The translations under genes were made by a program, and so were the position numbers. Positions 17,331 to 25,954 of a stretch of 64,000 nucleotides of DNA are shown here, in pieces. Origin of the DNA: Streptomyces viridiviolaceus (GTDB lineage Bacteria; Actinomycetota; Actinomycetes; Streptomycetales; Streptomycetaceae). Position 1 is the first letter of the stretch. Each line of letters starts with the position of its first letter. The notes below the pieces were generated by a model, which was not told where the DNA came from, ran no database searches, and was given only the letters and a program-made list of their open reading frames with translations. The stretch spans positions 1 to 64,000 of the forward strand of contig NZ_BMWA01000025.1 of assembly GCF_014650995.1 (NCBI RefSeq), written 5' to 3'.

Positions 17331-17389
17331 CCCGAGGGGCGGGCCCGGCCGCGCCACCTGACGGCGCGCGGCCGGGCCCGCCCCTCGGG
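17331..17389 (+). terminator. very long GC-rich hairpin terminator
   Basis: A perfect 24-bp stem (17331-17354 with 17366-17389; arms begin CCCGAGGGGCGGG and end CCCGCCCCTCGGG) encloses an 11-base loop. It begins 25 bases after the permease stop and has no T run, as is common in streptomycetes. Nothing else gene-like is seen from 17390 to 17719, which must contain the promoter of the XRE-cupin regulator. Confidence 0.85.
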
Positions 17390-17719
17390 CCGTCTCCGGA
17401 GGGAGCACGGTAAGGATCCGGACAACCACGGAGCGCCATGCCGCGGCCCGAGCAGCGCCCGGACCGGCGCCCGGGGGCGGGCGGGAACACGCGGAGCCGC
17501 CCGTGCCTTGAAAAGAAGGAGGGCCCGGCACGGTGGACAGGCAGACGATCTCGTGGCGTGAACTGTGAGGTCGTGTCCACCGCAGCGTGACGTCGATGTG
17601 ACGGGCGCATGAAACGGTTTGCCGAACATGCGTAGGGTGCAGAGAACTCATCAAGAGGACGGCGCCCGGGTAAGGGCACAGGGGCGGCACGGCGACGGGC
17701 GAAGGAGGGAGCCGGAGCG

Positions 17720-18289
17720 ATGGGCGACCACAAAGACCAGTCCCTTCGGGTGGGCGCGGCCGTACGGCGGCGGCGCCGCGCGCTCGAGCTCACCCTTGCC
17801 GTCGTGTCCGCTCGCAGCGGCCTGTCCGTTCCCTTCCTGAGCCAGATCGAGAACGACCGGGCCCGGCCGAGCCAGAGCTCCCTGGAGAAGGTGGCCGACG
17901 CCCTGCGCACCACCGCGGTGGAACTGCTCGCCGCCGCCGACCCCGCGTGCAGCGTGGACGTGGTCCGTGCCGAGGAACCCGACCCGGAGCTGGCACCCCG
18001 GGTGCGCTCCCTGGTGCGCGGTCACCACCAGATGCACGCCTCGGAGTTCACCGGCGACCATGACGCCGGGCGTGAACTGCAGTACCGCAACGACCAGTTG
18101 ATGTTCGTCGCCGAGGGTGCGGTGGAGATCGAGGCCGAGGGCCGCGCCTACCGGCTGGGGCGCGGCGACACCCTGTACCTCACCGGCGGGGTGCGGCACC
18201 GCTGGCGGGCGACGGTGCCCGACACCCGGCTGATCGTCGTGGCGGTCGCCGAGCACATCGAGGCGGTCCGGGACCGGTCGCGCCGGTGA
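17720..18289 (+). CDS. XRE-family regulator with C-terminal cupin domain
   Basis: A 189-residue regulator with an XRE-type helix-turn-helix (about 9-64, with the recognition part LSVPFLSQIENDRARPSQSS) and a cupin_2 domain (about 110-180, ending YLTGGVRHRWRA). Such proteins bind DNA with the HTH and sense a small metabolite or metal with the cupin barrel. The stop overlaps the start of the BtuF-like gene in GTGA, so the regulator and that protein are coupled and probably act together. No other operon member is apparent. Confidence 0.85.
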   Translation: MGDHKDQSLRVGAAVRRRRRALELTLAVVSARSGLSVPFLSQIENDRARPSQSSLEKVADALRTTAVELLAAADPACSVDVVRAEEPDPELAPRVRSLVRGHHQMHASEFTGDHDAGRELQYRNDQLMFVAEGAVEIEAEGRAYRLGRGDTLYLTGGVRHRWRATVPDTRLIVVAVAEHIEAVRDRSRR

Positions 18290-19005
18290 GAGTCGTCTCC
18301 CTGGTGCCCTCGCTGACGGAGTCCGTGGCCCGCACGGTGCCCGGCGCCCTGGCCGGCGCCACCGACTGGTGCACCCACCCGGCCGGACTGGACGTCGTAC
18401 GCGTCGGCGGCACCAAGAACCCGAAGATCGAGCGGATCCTCTCCCTCGCCCCCGACCTCGTGATCGCCAACGAGGAGGAGAACCGCGCCCCCGACATCGA
18501 GGCCCTGCGCTCGGCAGGCGTCGACGTCCTCGTGACGGAGGTGCGGACGGTACCGCAGGCCTTCGGCGAGCTGGCCCGAGTGCTGGCGGCCTGCGGCGCG
18601 GGCGCCCGGCCCCGGTGGCTGGATAAGGCGGAACAGGCGTGGTCGGCCCTGCCGCTGCCGGAGCGCCGTACGAGGGCCGTCGTGCCGATCTGGCGCCGGC
18701 CGTGGATGGTGCTGGGCCGGGACACCTTCGCGGGCGACGTACTGGCGCGCCTCGGCGTCGACAACCTCTACGCGGGCCACCACGACCGCTATCCGAAGGT
18801 GCCCGTCGAGGAACTGCGGGCCGCCGGGCCGGACGTCGTGGTGCTGCCGGACGAGCCGTACCGCTTCACCGCCGACGATGGCCCGGAGGCCTTCCCCGGG
18901 CTGCCCCGCGCCCTCGTCGACGGCCGGCACCTCACCTGGTACGGGCCGTCCCTGGCCGAGGCGCCCCGGTCGCTGGGCGAGGCCCTGCGAGCAGCGCGCC
19001 GCTGA
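18286..19005 (+). CDS. cytosolic helical-backbone metal-receptor (BtuF/TroA-like) protein
   Basis: A 239-residue TroA/BtuF-fold protein. It begins directly with the first strand, RVVSLVPSLTES, as mature BtuF does, and contains the two-lobe pattern with LSLAPDLVIANEEEN (about 63-77) and the AGPDVVVLPDEPYRF second-lobe motif. There is no signal peptide or lipobox, so unlike ABC binding proteins it should stay in the cytoplasm. Its GTG start overlaps the XRE-cupin gene by four bases. Its last 74 bases overlap the 3' end of the convergent TDT transporter gene. The ligand is unknown; a corrinoid, heme or metal complex is plausible by fold. Confidence 0.82.
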   Translation: MRVVSLVPSLTESVARTVPGALAGATDWCTHPAGLDVVRVGGTKNPKIERILSLAPDLVIANEEENRAPDIEALRSAGVDVLVTEVRTVPQAFGELARVLAACGAGARPRWLDKAEQAWSALPLPERRTRAVVPIWRRPWMVLGRDTFAGDVLARLGVDNLYAGHHDRYPKVPVEELRAAGPDVVVLPDEPYRFTADDGPEAFPGLPRALVDGRHLTWYGPSLAEAPRSLGEALRAARR

Positions 19006-20089
19006 CCAGCCCGCGCGCGGTGTGCACGGCGGCCGTGGCCCAGGCCGCGACCAGGACGACGTACAGCACGACGGTGAGACCGTCGTACACGGCGAGCCCG
19101 GTGTGCCGGGCCAGCGCCTCGGCGCCGGTGACGCAGGTGCCCACCGGGAACGTGAACGACCACCACGTCATCGAGAAGCCCATGCCCTGCCGCCGGGCCC
19201 GGACGACGTGCGCGGTGGCGAGGCACAGCCACAGCAGCGCGAAGCCCATCACGGGCACGCCGTAGAGCACGGCCAGCACGCCGAAGCCCTCGCCGTAGGA
19301 GGCCGGCACGGCCCCGGGCGCCACGTCCGCGAACTTGCCCACGGCGGTCGTGGACTGTCCGAGCGGGCCGAGCACCAGGAACAGCGTCGGGGTGAGGGCG
19401 AGCGGCAGCGGACCGCCGGTGATCAGCCGGGCGAAGACGACCGGCAGCGTCACCAGGGTGGCGAGCAGGCTCAGCCCGAACAAGGCGACACACGCGAACA
19501 GCAGTGTCTGGCGGGGCTGCCCCGGCGGCAGGTGCGGGACCAGCAGCGGCCCGACGGCCGCGGACACCATCGGGGCGACGAGCGGCAGCAGCCACACCGG
19601 GGAGGCCTGCCCCGGCTCGATGCGGTGGCGTACGGCCATCAGGTACGGGACGGCGACCGCCGCCGTGAGTCCGATGACCGTCCCGGCGGTGAACAGCACC
19701 GTGGCGAGGGCGACCGCGGCCGGTGTGCCGATCCAGTCCCGGCCGACGGTCACGGCCCCGCCGCCGACGGCCAGCAGGGCCATCGCGAGGCAGCCGTAGA
19801 ACGGGGCCGCCGCAGGGTCGAGCAGATGGGCCCGGGCCTGGTCGCGGTGGTGCCGCCAGTGCAGGGACCGGGCCACGAGCAGCACCGCCAGCAGCACCAG
19901 GGACAGCACCCATACCGCGACGCAGGCGGCGCGCAGACCGGGCACGTGCCCGGGGAGCGCCGACCCGGCGGTGCCGACGATCGCGGTGCCCATGACGCAG
20001 GCGTACCAGTTGGGCCCGAGGTGACGGACGGCCGGCGCGCGGCGGGGACGGGTGGCTGCGGGGGAGAGGGGCTGGGCTGCGGTGACCAT
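18932..20089 (-). CDS. TDT-family (TehA-like) membrane transporter
   Basis: A 385-residue integral membrane protein with about ten hydrophobic spans. It carries the TDT family signatures LGPNWYACVMGTAIV near the N-terminus (about 24-38) and GMGFSMTWWSFTFPVGT in the C-terminal half. TDT proteins include TehA, C4-dicarboxylate carriers and sulfite exporters, and the substrate cannot be fixed from sequence. ATG 20089 is selected because the protein then begins just ahead of the first conserved helix. The gene is divergent from a LysR regulator 70 bases away, which probably controls it. The 3' end overlaps the BtuF-like gene by 74 bases. Confidence 0.88.
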   Translation of the reverse strand: MVTAAQPLSPAATRPRRAPAVRHLGPNWYACVMGTAIVGTAGSALPGHVPGLRAACVAVWVLSLVLLAVLLVARSLHWRHHRDQARAHLLDPAAAPFYGCLAMALLAVGGGAVTVGRDWIGTPAAVALATVLFTAGTVIGLTAAVAVPYLMAVRHRIEPGQASPVWLLPLVAPMVSAAVGPLLVPHLPPGQPRQTLLFACVALFGLSLLATLVTLPVVFARLITGGPLPLALTPTLFLVLGPLGQSTTAVGKFADVAPGAVPASYGEGFGVLAVLYGVPVMGFALLWLCLATAHVVRARRQGMGFSMTWWSFTFPVGTCVTGAEALARHTGLAVYDGLTVVLYVVLVAAWATAAVHTARGLVSGALLAGPRPATGAPRPGTARTR

Positions 20090-20133
20090 GCTTCCACGGT
20101 TCCGGTGGCCGGGGGCGCCGACCAGGGAGCATG

Positions 20134-20153
20134 CCTCTATGAGGACATAAGCT
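20134..20153 (+). promoter_or_regulatory. LysR promoter/operator region
   Basis: CCTC-TAT-GAGG (20134-20144) is a small dyad in the 70-base space between the divergent TDT and LysR genes. TAAGCT (20148-20153) is a -10-like box ending 6 bases before the LysR ATG, compatible with a leaderless transcript. Confidence 0.35.
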
Positions 20154-20159
20154 GGGGTT

Positions 20160-21107
20160 ATGAGCAGGGTGGGCGGTACCGAGTACGGACAGGACGGAAC
20201 GGGGCGGCAGGCGGCGGGCTCGCTGGCGCACCGGGTGCCGGATCTCGGGGCACTCGAGCTGCTGCTCGCGGTGGCGCGGCTCGGGAGTCTCGGCGGGGCG
20301 GCGCGCGAGCTGGGGATCACACAGCCGGCCGCCAGCAGCCGGATCCGTTCCATGGAACGGCAGCTGGGGGTCGCCCTGGTGGACCGGTCGCCGCGCGGTT
20401 CCCGGCTCACCGACGCGGGCGCGCTGGTCACGGACTGGGCGCGCAGGATCGTGGAGGCGGCCGAGGCGTTCGACGCGGGCGCACAGGCGCTGCGGGACCG
20501 GCGCGACTCGCGGCTGCGGGTGGCGGCGAGCATGACGATCGCCGAGTACCTGCTGCCGGGCTGGCTGCTCGCGCTGCGTGCCCAACTGCCGGACACCGCG
20601 GTGTCGCTGCTCGCCGGGAACTCGGCGGCGGTGGCGGAGCGGCTGCTGTCGGACGAGGCCGACCTGGGGTTCGTCGAGGGCGTCAGCGTCCCGCCCGGCC
20701 TGGACTCCGCGGTCATCGCGCACGACCGCCTGATCGTCGTGACGGCACCCGGCCATCCGTGGACCCGCCGCCGACGTCCCTTGGCGGCCCAGGAACTGGC
20801 GTCGACGCCGCTGATCCTGCGGGAGAAGGGCTCGGGGACCCGTCAGGTCCTCGACGCGGCCCTGGGCGGCCTGGCCCGCCCCCTGATCGAGCTGTCGTCG
20901 ACCACGGCCGTGAAGGCGGCCGCCGTGAGCGGCGCGGGCCCGGCGGTCCTCAGCGAACTCGCCGTCGGCGAGGAACTGGCGATGCGACGCCTGGTCAGCG
21001 TGCCCGTGGCGGACGTCGCCCTGGCCCGCGACCTGCGTGCCGTCTGGCCGACGGGCCACCGCCCGACGGGCCCGGCGCGACAGCTGTTGTCGCTGACCCG
21101 GGGCTGA
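20160..21107 (+). CDS. LysR-family transcriptional regulator
   Basis: A 315-residue LTTR. The winged HTH spans about residues 25-85 (LGGAARELGITQPAASSRIR, then VDRSPRGSRLTDAG), followed by a periplasmic-binding-like effector domain (about 115-310). LysR proteins usually control a divergent neighbour, so the TDT transporter at 18932-20089 is the likely target. The ATG at 20160 lies just after a -10-like box. Downstream lies a noncoding repeat region. Confidence 0.9.
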   Translation: MSRVGGTEYGQDGTGRQAAGSLAHRVPDLGALELLLAVARLGSLGGAARELGITQPAASSRIRSMERQLGVALVDRSPRGSRLTDAGALVTDWARRIVEAAEAFDAGAQALRDRRDSRLRVAASMTIAEYLLPGWLLALRAQLPDTAVSLLAGNSAAVAERLLSDEADLGFVEGVSVPPGLDSAVIAHDRLIVVTAPGHPWTRRRRPLAAQELASTPLILREKGSGTRQVLDAALGGLARPLIELSSTTAVKAAAVSGAGPAVLSELAVGEELAMRRLVSVPVADVALARDLRAVWPTGHRPTGPARQLLSLTRG

Positions 21108-21155
21108 GGTCCGCGGGCGGGTCTCGCGGTTGCGCGGAGCGGCGGGTGCGGGGCT

Positions 21156-21489
21156 GTCCGGGGCCCGTCGTGGTCGGCGGGGTCGCATGCGCTCGCACGT
21201 GGGCTGAGGTTGCTGGGCGGGTTCGTTCGGGGGCCGTCGTGGTGGGTGCGGGCCGTGTTCGCTCGCATACGGCTCGGTGTGCGATGGCCAGGTCGGTGGG
21301 CGGCTGCTGGGGGCGCTGGACGGCGGTGGTGGGGTTCGTCCGGAGGGCGTCGTTGGCGGTGTGGGCCGTGTTCGTTCGCATGCGGCCTGTGCGCGATGGT
21401 CAGGTCGTGCCGGGGGCGTGGGCGGAAGTTCGTCCGGGGGCCGTCGTTGGCGGTGTGGGCCGCGTTCCGCTCGCGCGGCCTGCGTGCGG
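21156..21489. repeat. degenerate tandem repeats of about 62-75 bp in a noncoding gap
   Basis: Three related units start with GTTCGT(T/C)CGG: 21221-21295, 21334-21407 and 21428-21489. They share ...GGGCCGTCGT(TG)G..., GTGTGGGCCG(T/C)GTTC and TCGCATGCGGC-like blocks. A partial fourth copy lies at 21156-21198. Periods are 113 and 94 bases. The region 21108-21517 between convergent genes shows no coding signal: all frames give low-complexity Arg/Thr/Pro or Gly/Arg/Val strings. Function is unknown. Confidence 0.75.
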
Positions 21490-21517
21490 GCCGGGTGACG
21501 TCCCGCGTGGGGCCTGC

Positions 21518-22267
21518 CTACCCGGGATGTGCGTCGCCGTCCCCTGGGGGCGGTCCCGGGCGACGTACGCGCTCAGCGGCAGCCCCGGCCGCATCCACCA
21601 GTGCCCGCATCACCCTCACGTCCTCGCCCATCTCCGGATGCCACTGGACACCGAGCACCCATGCGCCGGCGGACGGCAGTTCCACCGCCTCCACGGTTCC
21701 GTCCGCCGCGTGCGCCGAGGCGACCAGGCCCGTGCCGAGCCGGTCCACGGCCTGGTGGTGGTACGTCGGCACGAACGTCTCCTCCGCGACGACACCGGCG
21801 TACAGCGTCCCCGGCACCGGCGTGACCGGGTGGCCGCCGAACACGCCCACCACCTCGGCGTGACCGTCGATGTGCTGGACGAGCGTTCCCCCCAGGGCGA
21901 CGTTCAGCAACTGCATGCCCCGGCAGATGCCCAGCAGCGGGACGCGTGCCGCCAGCGCGGCCTCGATCAGCGCCAGCTCCCAGGCGTCCCGGGCCCGGGC
22001 GGGCGGGCCGGTGCGCGGGTGGGGCGCCGCGCCGTAGCGGACCGGCTCCACGTCCGGGCCGCCCGCGATGACCAGGCCGTCGAGGCGGGCCACGGTCGCG
22101 GCGGCGTGCTCCGGCACGTCCGGCGGCAGCATCGCGGCCAGCCCGCCGGCCCGCTGCACCAGCCGCGGGTACCCGGCCGGCAGCAGCGCCGCCTCCAGCT
22201 CCCACACCCCCCAGCGCGCCCCCGGCTCCAGATACGTACTCACGCCGATCAGCGGCCTGCCCGCCAT
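21518..22267 (-). CDS. class-I glutamine amidotransferase-like gamma-glutamyl hydrolase (peptidase C26, PuuD-like)
   Basis: A 249-residue enzyme of the gamma-glutamyl-GABA hydrolase family. The nucleophile Cys115 lies in LLGICRGMQL, and His210 and Glu212 in QWHPE complete the triad. PuuD-type enzymes release glutamate from gamma-glutamyl amides. Its place beside a GlnA4-type gamma-glutamylamide synthetase, aldehyde dehydrogenase and SDR suggests it performs the last step of that route (inference). GGGAGG precedes ATG 22267. A GCAATGGACTC motif at 22279-22289, just upstream, resembles one in the regulator/glnA4 promoter region. Confidence 0.87.
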   Translation of the reverse strand: MAGRPLIGVSTYLEPGARWGVWELEAALLPAGYPRLVQRAGGLAAMLPPDVPEHAAATVARLDGLVIAGGPDVEPVRYGAAPHPRTGPPARARDAWELALIEAALAARVPLLGICRGMQLLNVALGGTLVQHIDGHAEVVGVFGGHPVTPVPGTLYAGVVAEETFVPTYHHQAVDRLGTGLVASAHAADGTVEAVELPSAGAWVLGVQWHPEMGEDVRVMRALVDAAGAAAERVRRPGPPPGDGDAHPG

Positions 22268-22278
22268 CCGACCTCCCG

Positions 22279-22289
22279 CAATGGACTCG
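22279..22289. promoter_or_regulatory. candidate FadR-type operator, copy 1
   Basis: GCAATGGACTC lies 12 bases before the amidotransferase start and matches GCAATGGTCTC at 23116-23126 at 10 of 11 positions. The pairing suggests joint control by the FadR-type regulator encoded between them (inference). Confidence 0.35.
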
Positions 22290-22338
22290 CCCCACACCTT
22301 TGCCGAGAGTGCCGCGGTACGGCAAGACCGGCGGCCGC

Positions 22339-23094
22339 TCAGGTCAGGAAGCCGCGCAGCAGCGCCGCCGTCCCCGCGCAGTGCTCCCGCATGATCTCCC
22401 GCGCCCCGTCCGCGTCCCCGTCGAGCACCGCCTCGACCAGCGCGGTGTGCTGGCGCTGCGAGTGCTCCAGGTTGCGCACCAGCAGCGGGATGCAGTCCAG
22501 GAGGTCGTTCACCGTCGCCCGGACCGCCGCGTACTGCGCGGTCAGCGTCGGGGAGCCGCACAGCTCCGCGAGCGTGAGGTGCAGCAGGGTGTCCCGGCGG
22601 CGGTAGTCGGCCAGGGGCGCGTCATGGGTGCGGGCCAGCGCCCGGCGCAGCCGCCGCGCCCGCTCGTCCGGCAGCCCGTGCGCGGCGCACAGACCGGCCG
22701 CGCCCACCTCCAGCACCTCCCGGAAGCGCAGCACGTCCTCGACGTCGATCCCGGAGACCCGGCGCCGCAGCTCGTCCTCGCCGCCCGCGCCGGCCCGCGG
22801 CAGCACGAACGTTCCGCCGTACCGCCCGCGCCGCGCCCGGACCAGGCCCTGGTCCTGGAGCACCTTCAGGACCTCCCGCAGCGTCACCCGGCTGATCCCC
22901 AGCCGCTCCGCCAGTTCCCGCTCGGCCGGCAGCCGCTCGCCCTCCGGTACCAGGCCCAGCCGCAGGACCTGCAGGATCTGCTCCAGCGCCTCCTCGAAGC
23001 CGTTGCCGGCCCGCACCGGCCGCAGCACCGTCGCGAGCCGGTCCGACACCGGGCCGCCGGGATCCTGCCGAATGCCGCCGGCTTCCTCCGTCAT
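22339..23094 (-). CDS. FadR/GntR-family transcriptional regulator
   Basis: A 251-residue regulator of the FadR subfamily. The winged HTH (about 30-95) contains LPAERELAERLGISRVTLRE, and an all-helical FCD effector domain follows (about 115-235, with DVLRFREVLEVGAAGL and late His residues in a putative metal site). It is divergent from the glnA4-type gene and upstream of the amidotransferase on the same strand, so it probably controls both. ATG 23094 (MTEEAGG) is chosen over an ATG seven codons upstream. The inducer is not known; a gamma-glutamyl intermediate is a reasonable guess. Confidence 0.88.
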   Translation of the reverse strand: MTEEAGGIRQDPGGPVSDRLATVLRPVRAGNGFEEALEQILQVLRLGLVPEGERLPAERELAERLGISRVTLREVLKVLQDQGLVRARRGRYGGTFVLPRAGAGGEDELRRRVSGIDVEDVLRFREVLEVGAAGLCAAHGLPDERARRLRRALARTHDAPLADYRRRDTLLHLTLAELCGSPTLTAQYAAVRATVNDLLDCIPLLVRNLEHSQRQHTALVEAVLDGDADGAREIMREHCAGTAALLRGFLT

Positions 23095-23115
23095 GTGGTC
23101 GCGCCCCCTTTCCAA

Positions 23116-23135
23116 GCAATGGTCTCCAGCAATAC
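23116..23135. promoter_or_regulatory. candidate FadR-type operator, copy 2, with direct repeat
   Basis: GCAATGGTCTC (23116-23126) and a second AGCAAT element starting at 23129 lie between the divergent regulator and glnA4-type genes. The first matches the motif upstream of the amidotransferase gene (22279-22289). Confidence 0.4.
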
Positions 23136-23192
23136 CTTATGACCGCCGGGGCCGGTCGTCGAAGCCCGCAGCAGCACTGAGGAGGCTCTCCC

Positions 23193-24563
23193 GTGGCAGA
23201 CCGCACACCCCCGCTAGGCGTCGAGGAGCTGCACGCCCTCGTCGCCGGCGGTGACATCGACACCGTCGTCCTGGCCTTCCCCGACATGCAGGGGCGCCTC
23301 CAGGGCAAGCGGTTCGCCGCGCGCTTCTTCCTCGACGAGGTGCTCCAGCACGGCACCGAGGGCTGCAACTACCTCCTCGCGGTCGACGCCGACATGAACA
23401 CCGTCGACGGGTACGCCATGTCGTCCTGGGACCGCGGCTACGGCGACTTCGCCATGCACCCCGACCCCGCCACCCTGCGCCGTGTCCCCTGGAACGAGGG
23501 CACGGCGATGGTCGTCGCCGACCTCGCCTGGAACGACGGCACCCCGGTGGTCGCCGCACCCCGCCAGATACTGCGCCGCCAGCTGGAGCGCCTCGCCGAC
23601 CACGGCTGCACCGCGCAGGTCGGCACCGAGCTGGAGTTCATCGTCTTCCGGGACACCTACGAACGGGCCTGGGACGCGAACTACCGCGGGCTGACGCCGG
23701 CCAACCAGTACAACATCGACTACTCGGTGCTCGGCACGGGCCGCATCGAGCCCCTGCTGCGCCGCATCCGCAACGAGATGGCGGGCGCCGGCCTCACCGT
23801 CGAGTCCGCGAAGGGCGAGTGCAACCCCGGCCAGCACGAGATCGCCTTCCGCTACGACGAGGCCCTCGTCACCTGCGACCAGCACGCGATCTACAAGACC
23901 GGCGCCAAGGAGATCGCCGCCCAGGAGGGCATGTCGCTCACCTTCATGGCCAAGTACAACGAGCGCGAGGGCAACTCCTGCCACATCCACCTCTCGCTCG
24001 CCGACGAGAGCGGCACCAACGCCATGGCGGGCGGCCCGGACGACCCGGACGGGATGTCACCGCTCATGCGGCACTTCCTCGCCGGGCAGCTGGCCGCACT
24101 GCGGGACTTCTCCCTCCTCTACGCCCCCCACATCAACTCCTACAAACGGTTCCAGCCCGGCTCCTTCGCCCCGACCGCCGTCGCCTGGGGCCACGACAAC
24201 CGCACCTGCGCCCTGCGCGTGGTCGGCCACGGCCGCTCCCTGCGCTTCGAGAACCGGCTGCCCGGCGGCGACGTCAACCCCTACCTCGCCGTGGCGGGCA
24301 TGGTGGCGGCCGGCCTGCACGGCGTCGAACAGCGGCTGGAGCTGCCCGAGCCCTGCCCGGGCAACGCCTACACCGCCGGCTTCGAGCACGTACCGACCAC
24401 CCTGCGCGAGGCCGCCGAGCTCTGGGAGAACAGCACGATCGCCAAGGCCGCCTTCGGCGACGAGGTCGTCGCCCACTACCGCAACATGGCCCGCGTCGAA
24501 CTGGACGCCTTCGACGCCGCGGTCACCGACTGGGAGCTGCGCCGCTCCTTCGAACGCATGTGA
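23193..24563 (+). CDS. glnA4: glutamine-synthetase-like gamma-glutamylamide synthetase (GlnA4 type)
   Basis: A 456-residue GS-I-fold ATP-dependent ligase. It has the GS metal/glutamate motifs GTELEFIVF (about 143-151), CNPGQHEIAF (about 210), CHIHLSL (about 262-268) and the Arg-containing FENRLPGGDVNPYLAVAG loop. The ammonia-site region reads YAMSSWDRGYGDF rather than the usual FDGSSI-like form, and the NLYDLPPEE adenylylation tail is absent. Both fit a GlnA-like enzyme that uses an amine instead of ammonia. By context it matches S. coelicolor GlnA4, characterised as gamma-glutamylethanolamide synthetase. GAGGAGG precedes the GTG start. Confidence 0.85.
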   Translation: MADRTPPLGVEELHALVAGGDIDTVVLAFPDMQGRLQGKRFAARFFLDEVLQHGTEGCNYLLAVDADMNTVDGYAMSSWDRGYGDFAMHPDPATLRRVPWNEGTAMVVADLAWNDGTPVVAAPRQILRRQLERLADHGCTAQVGTELEFIVFRDTYERAWDANYRGLTPANQYNIDYSVLGTGRIEPLLRRIRNEMAGAGLTVESAKGECNPGQHEIAFRYDEALVTCDQHAIYKTGAKEIAAQEGMSLTFMAKYNEREGNSCHIHLSLADESGTNAMAGGPDDPDGMSPLMRHFLAGQLAALRDFSLLYAPHINSYKRFQPGSFAPTAVAWGHDNRTCALRVVGHGRSLRFENRLPGGDVNPYLAVAGMVAAGLHGVEQRLELPEPCPGNAYTAGFEHVPTTLREAAELWENSTIAKAAFGDEVVAHYRNMARVELDAFDAAVTDWELRRSFERM

Positions 24564-24571
24564 GGCCACTT

Positions 24572-25954
24572 TTGTCCCACGAGTCATCCGAGCTGCGTGT
24601 ACTGAACCCGGCCACCGAAGAGGTCGTCGCCACCGTCCCCGCGGCGTCCGCCGCCGACGTCGACGCCGCCGTCGCCCGGGCCGCGCGGGCGCAGACGACA
24701 TGGGCCGCCCTCCCGCCCGGTGACCGCGCCCGGCACCTGCGCCGCTTCGCCGCCGTCGTCGACGGGCACGTGGAGGAACTGGCCCGGCTGGAGGTCCGCG
24801 AGGCCGGGCACACCATCGGCAACGCCCGCTGGGAGGCGGGCAACGTCCGCGACCTGCTCGACTACGCGGCCGGGGGAGTGGAGCGGCTCACCGGACGGCA
24901 GATCCCGGTCGCCGGCGGCCTCGACGTCACGATGCTCGAACCGCTCGGCGTCGTCGGCGTCATCGCGCCCTGGAACTTCCCCATGCCGATCGCGGCCTGG
25001 GGCACGGCCCCCGCACTCGCGGCCGGCAACGCGGTGCTCCTCAAGCCCGCCGAGACGACCCCGCTGACCGCCCTCCGCCTGGCCGAACTCGCCCTGGAGG
25101 CCGGGCTGCCGGAGGGCCTGTTCCAGGTGCTTCCCGGCCACGGCACCATCACCGGCGACGCACTCGTGGAACACCCCGGCGTGGCCAAGATCGTCTTCAC
25201 CGGGTCGACGAGCGTGGGCAGACAGGTGCTGGCGAAGGGCTCGGCGCTGCTCAAGCGCGTCACCCTGGAACTCGGCGGCAAGAGCCCCAACATCGTCTTC
25301 GCCGACGCCGACGTGGAGGCCGCGGCGGCCGCCACCCCCATGTCCTTCCTCGACAACTCCGGCCAGGACTGCTGCGCCCGCACCCGCATCCTCGTCGAGC
25401 GCACCGCCTACGACCGCTTCCTCGGCCTCCTCGCCCCCGCGATCGAGTCCGTGCTCGTCGGTGACCCGGCCGACGAACGCACCGAGATGGGCCCGCTGAT
25501 CTCCCGTACCCAGCTGGAGCGCGTCCGCTCGTACGTCCCCGCCGACGCGGACGCCGTCCGCGGCAAGGCCCCCGAGGGCCCCGGCTTCTGGTACCCGCCC
25601 ACCGTCCTCACCGGCGTCGATCCGCACGCGCGCGTGGCCGTCGAGGAGGTCTTCGGGCCCGTCGCCGTCGTCCTGCCCTTCGAGGACGAGGCCGACGCCG
25701 TCCGCCTCGCCAACGCCACCGACTACGGGCTGTCCGGCTCCATCTGGACCCGGGACGTGGGCCGCGCCCTGCGCGTGTCGAGCGCCGTCCGCGCCGGGAA
25801 CCTGTCCGTCAACTCCCATTCCAGCGTCCGCTACTGGACCCCGTTCGGCGGGTTCAAGCAGTCCGGCATCGGCCGTGAACTCGGCCCGGACGCGCTGACC
25901 GCCTTCACCGAGACCAAGAACGTCTTCATCAGCACGGAGGGCCCCGCACAGTGA
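24572..25954 (+). CDS. NAD(P)-dependent aldehyde dehydrogenase
   Basis: A 460-residue ALDH. The NAD-binding stretch IAPWNFP (about 130-136), the general-base motif LELGGKSPNIVF (Glu about 233) and the catalytic GQDCC (Cys267/Cys268) are in place, with the C-terminal PFGGFKQSGIGRE loop. It starts with TTG 24572, preceded by TGAGG, 8 bases after the glnA4 stop. Its stop region overlaps the SDR start in GTGA. It would oxidise the gamma-glutamyl aldehyde formed from a gamma-glutamylated amine (inference from the cluster). Confidence 0.88.
   Translation: MSHESSELRVLNPATEEVVATVPAASAADVDAAVARAARAQTTWAALPPGDRARHLRRFAAVVDGHVEELARLEVREAGHTIGNARWEAGNVRDLLDYAAGGVERLTGRQIPVAGGLDVTMLEPLGVVGVIAPWNFPMPIAAWGTAPALAAGNAVLLKPAETTPLTALRLAELALEAGLPEGLFQVLPGHGTITGDALVEHPGVAKIVFTGSTSVGRQVLAKGSALLKRVTLELGGKSPNIVFADADVEAAAAATPMSFLDNSGQDCCARTRILVERTAYDRFLGLLAPAIESVLVGDPADERTEMGPLISRTQLERVRSYVPADADAVRGKAPEGPGFWYPPTVLTGVDPHARVAVEEVFGPVAVVLPFEDEADAVRLANATDYGLSGSIWTRDVGRALRVSSAVRAGNLSVNSHSSVRYWTPFGGFKQSGIGRELGPDALTAFTETKNVFISTEGPAQ

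Noticed and set aside
18789..21188. 799-codon minus-strand open frame spanning several genes
   Set aside because: It crosses the LysR gene antisense and the TDT gene in the wrong frame and has no family signature.
21210..21863. Open frames through the degenerate repeat region
   Set aside because: Translations are repetitive Gly/Arg/Val or Thr/Arg/Pro strings with no codon-position bias typical of genes in this window.
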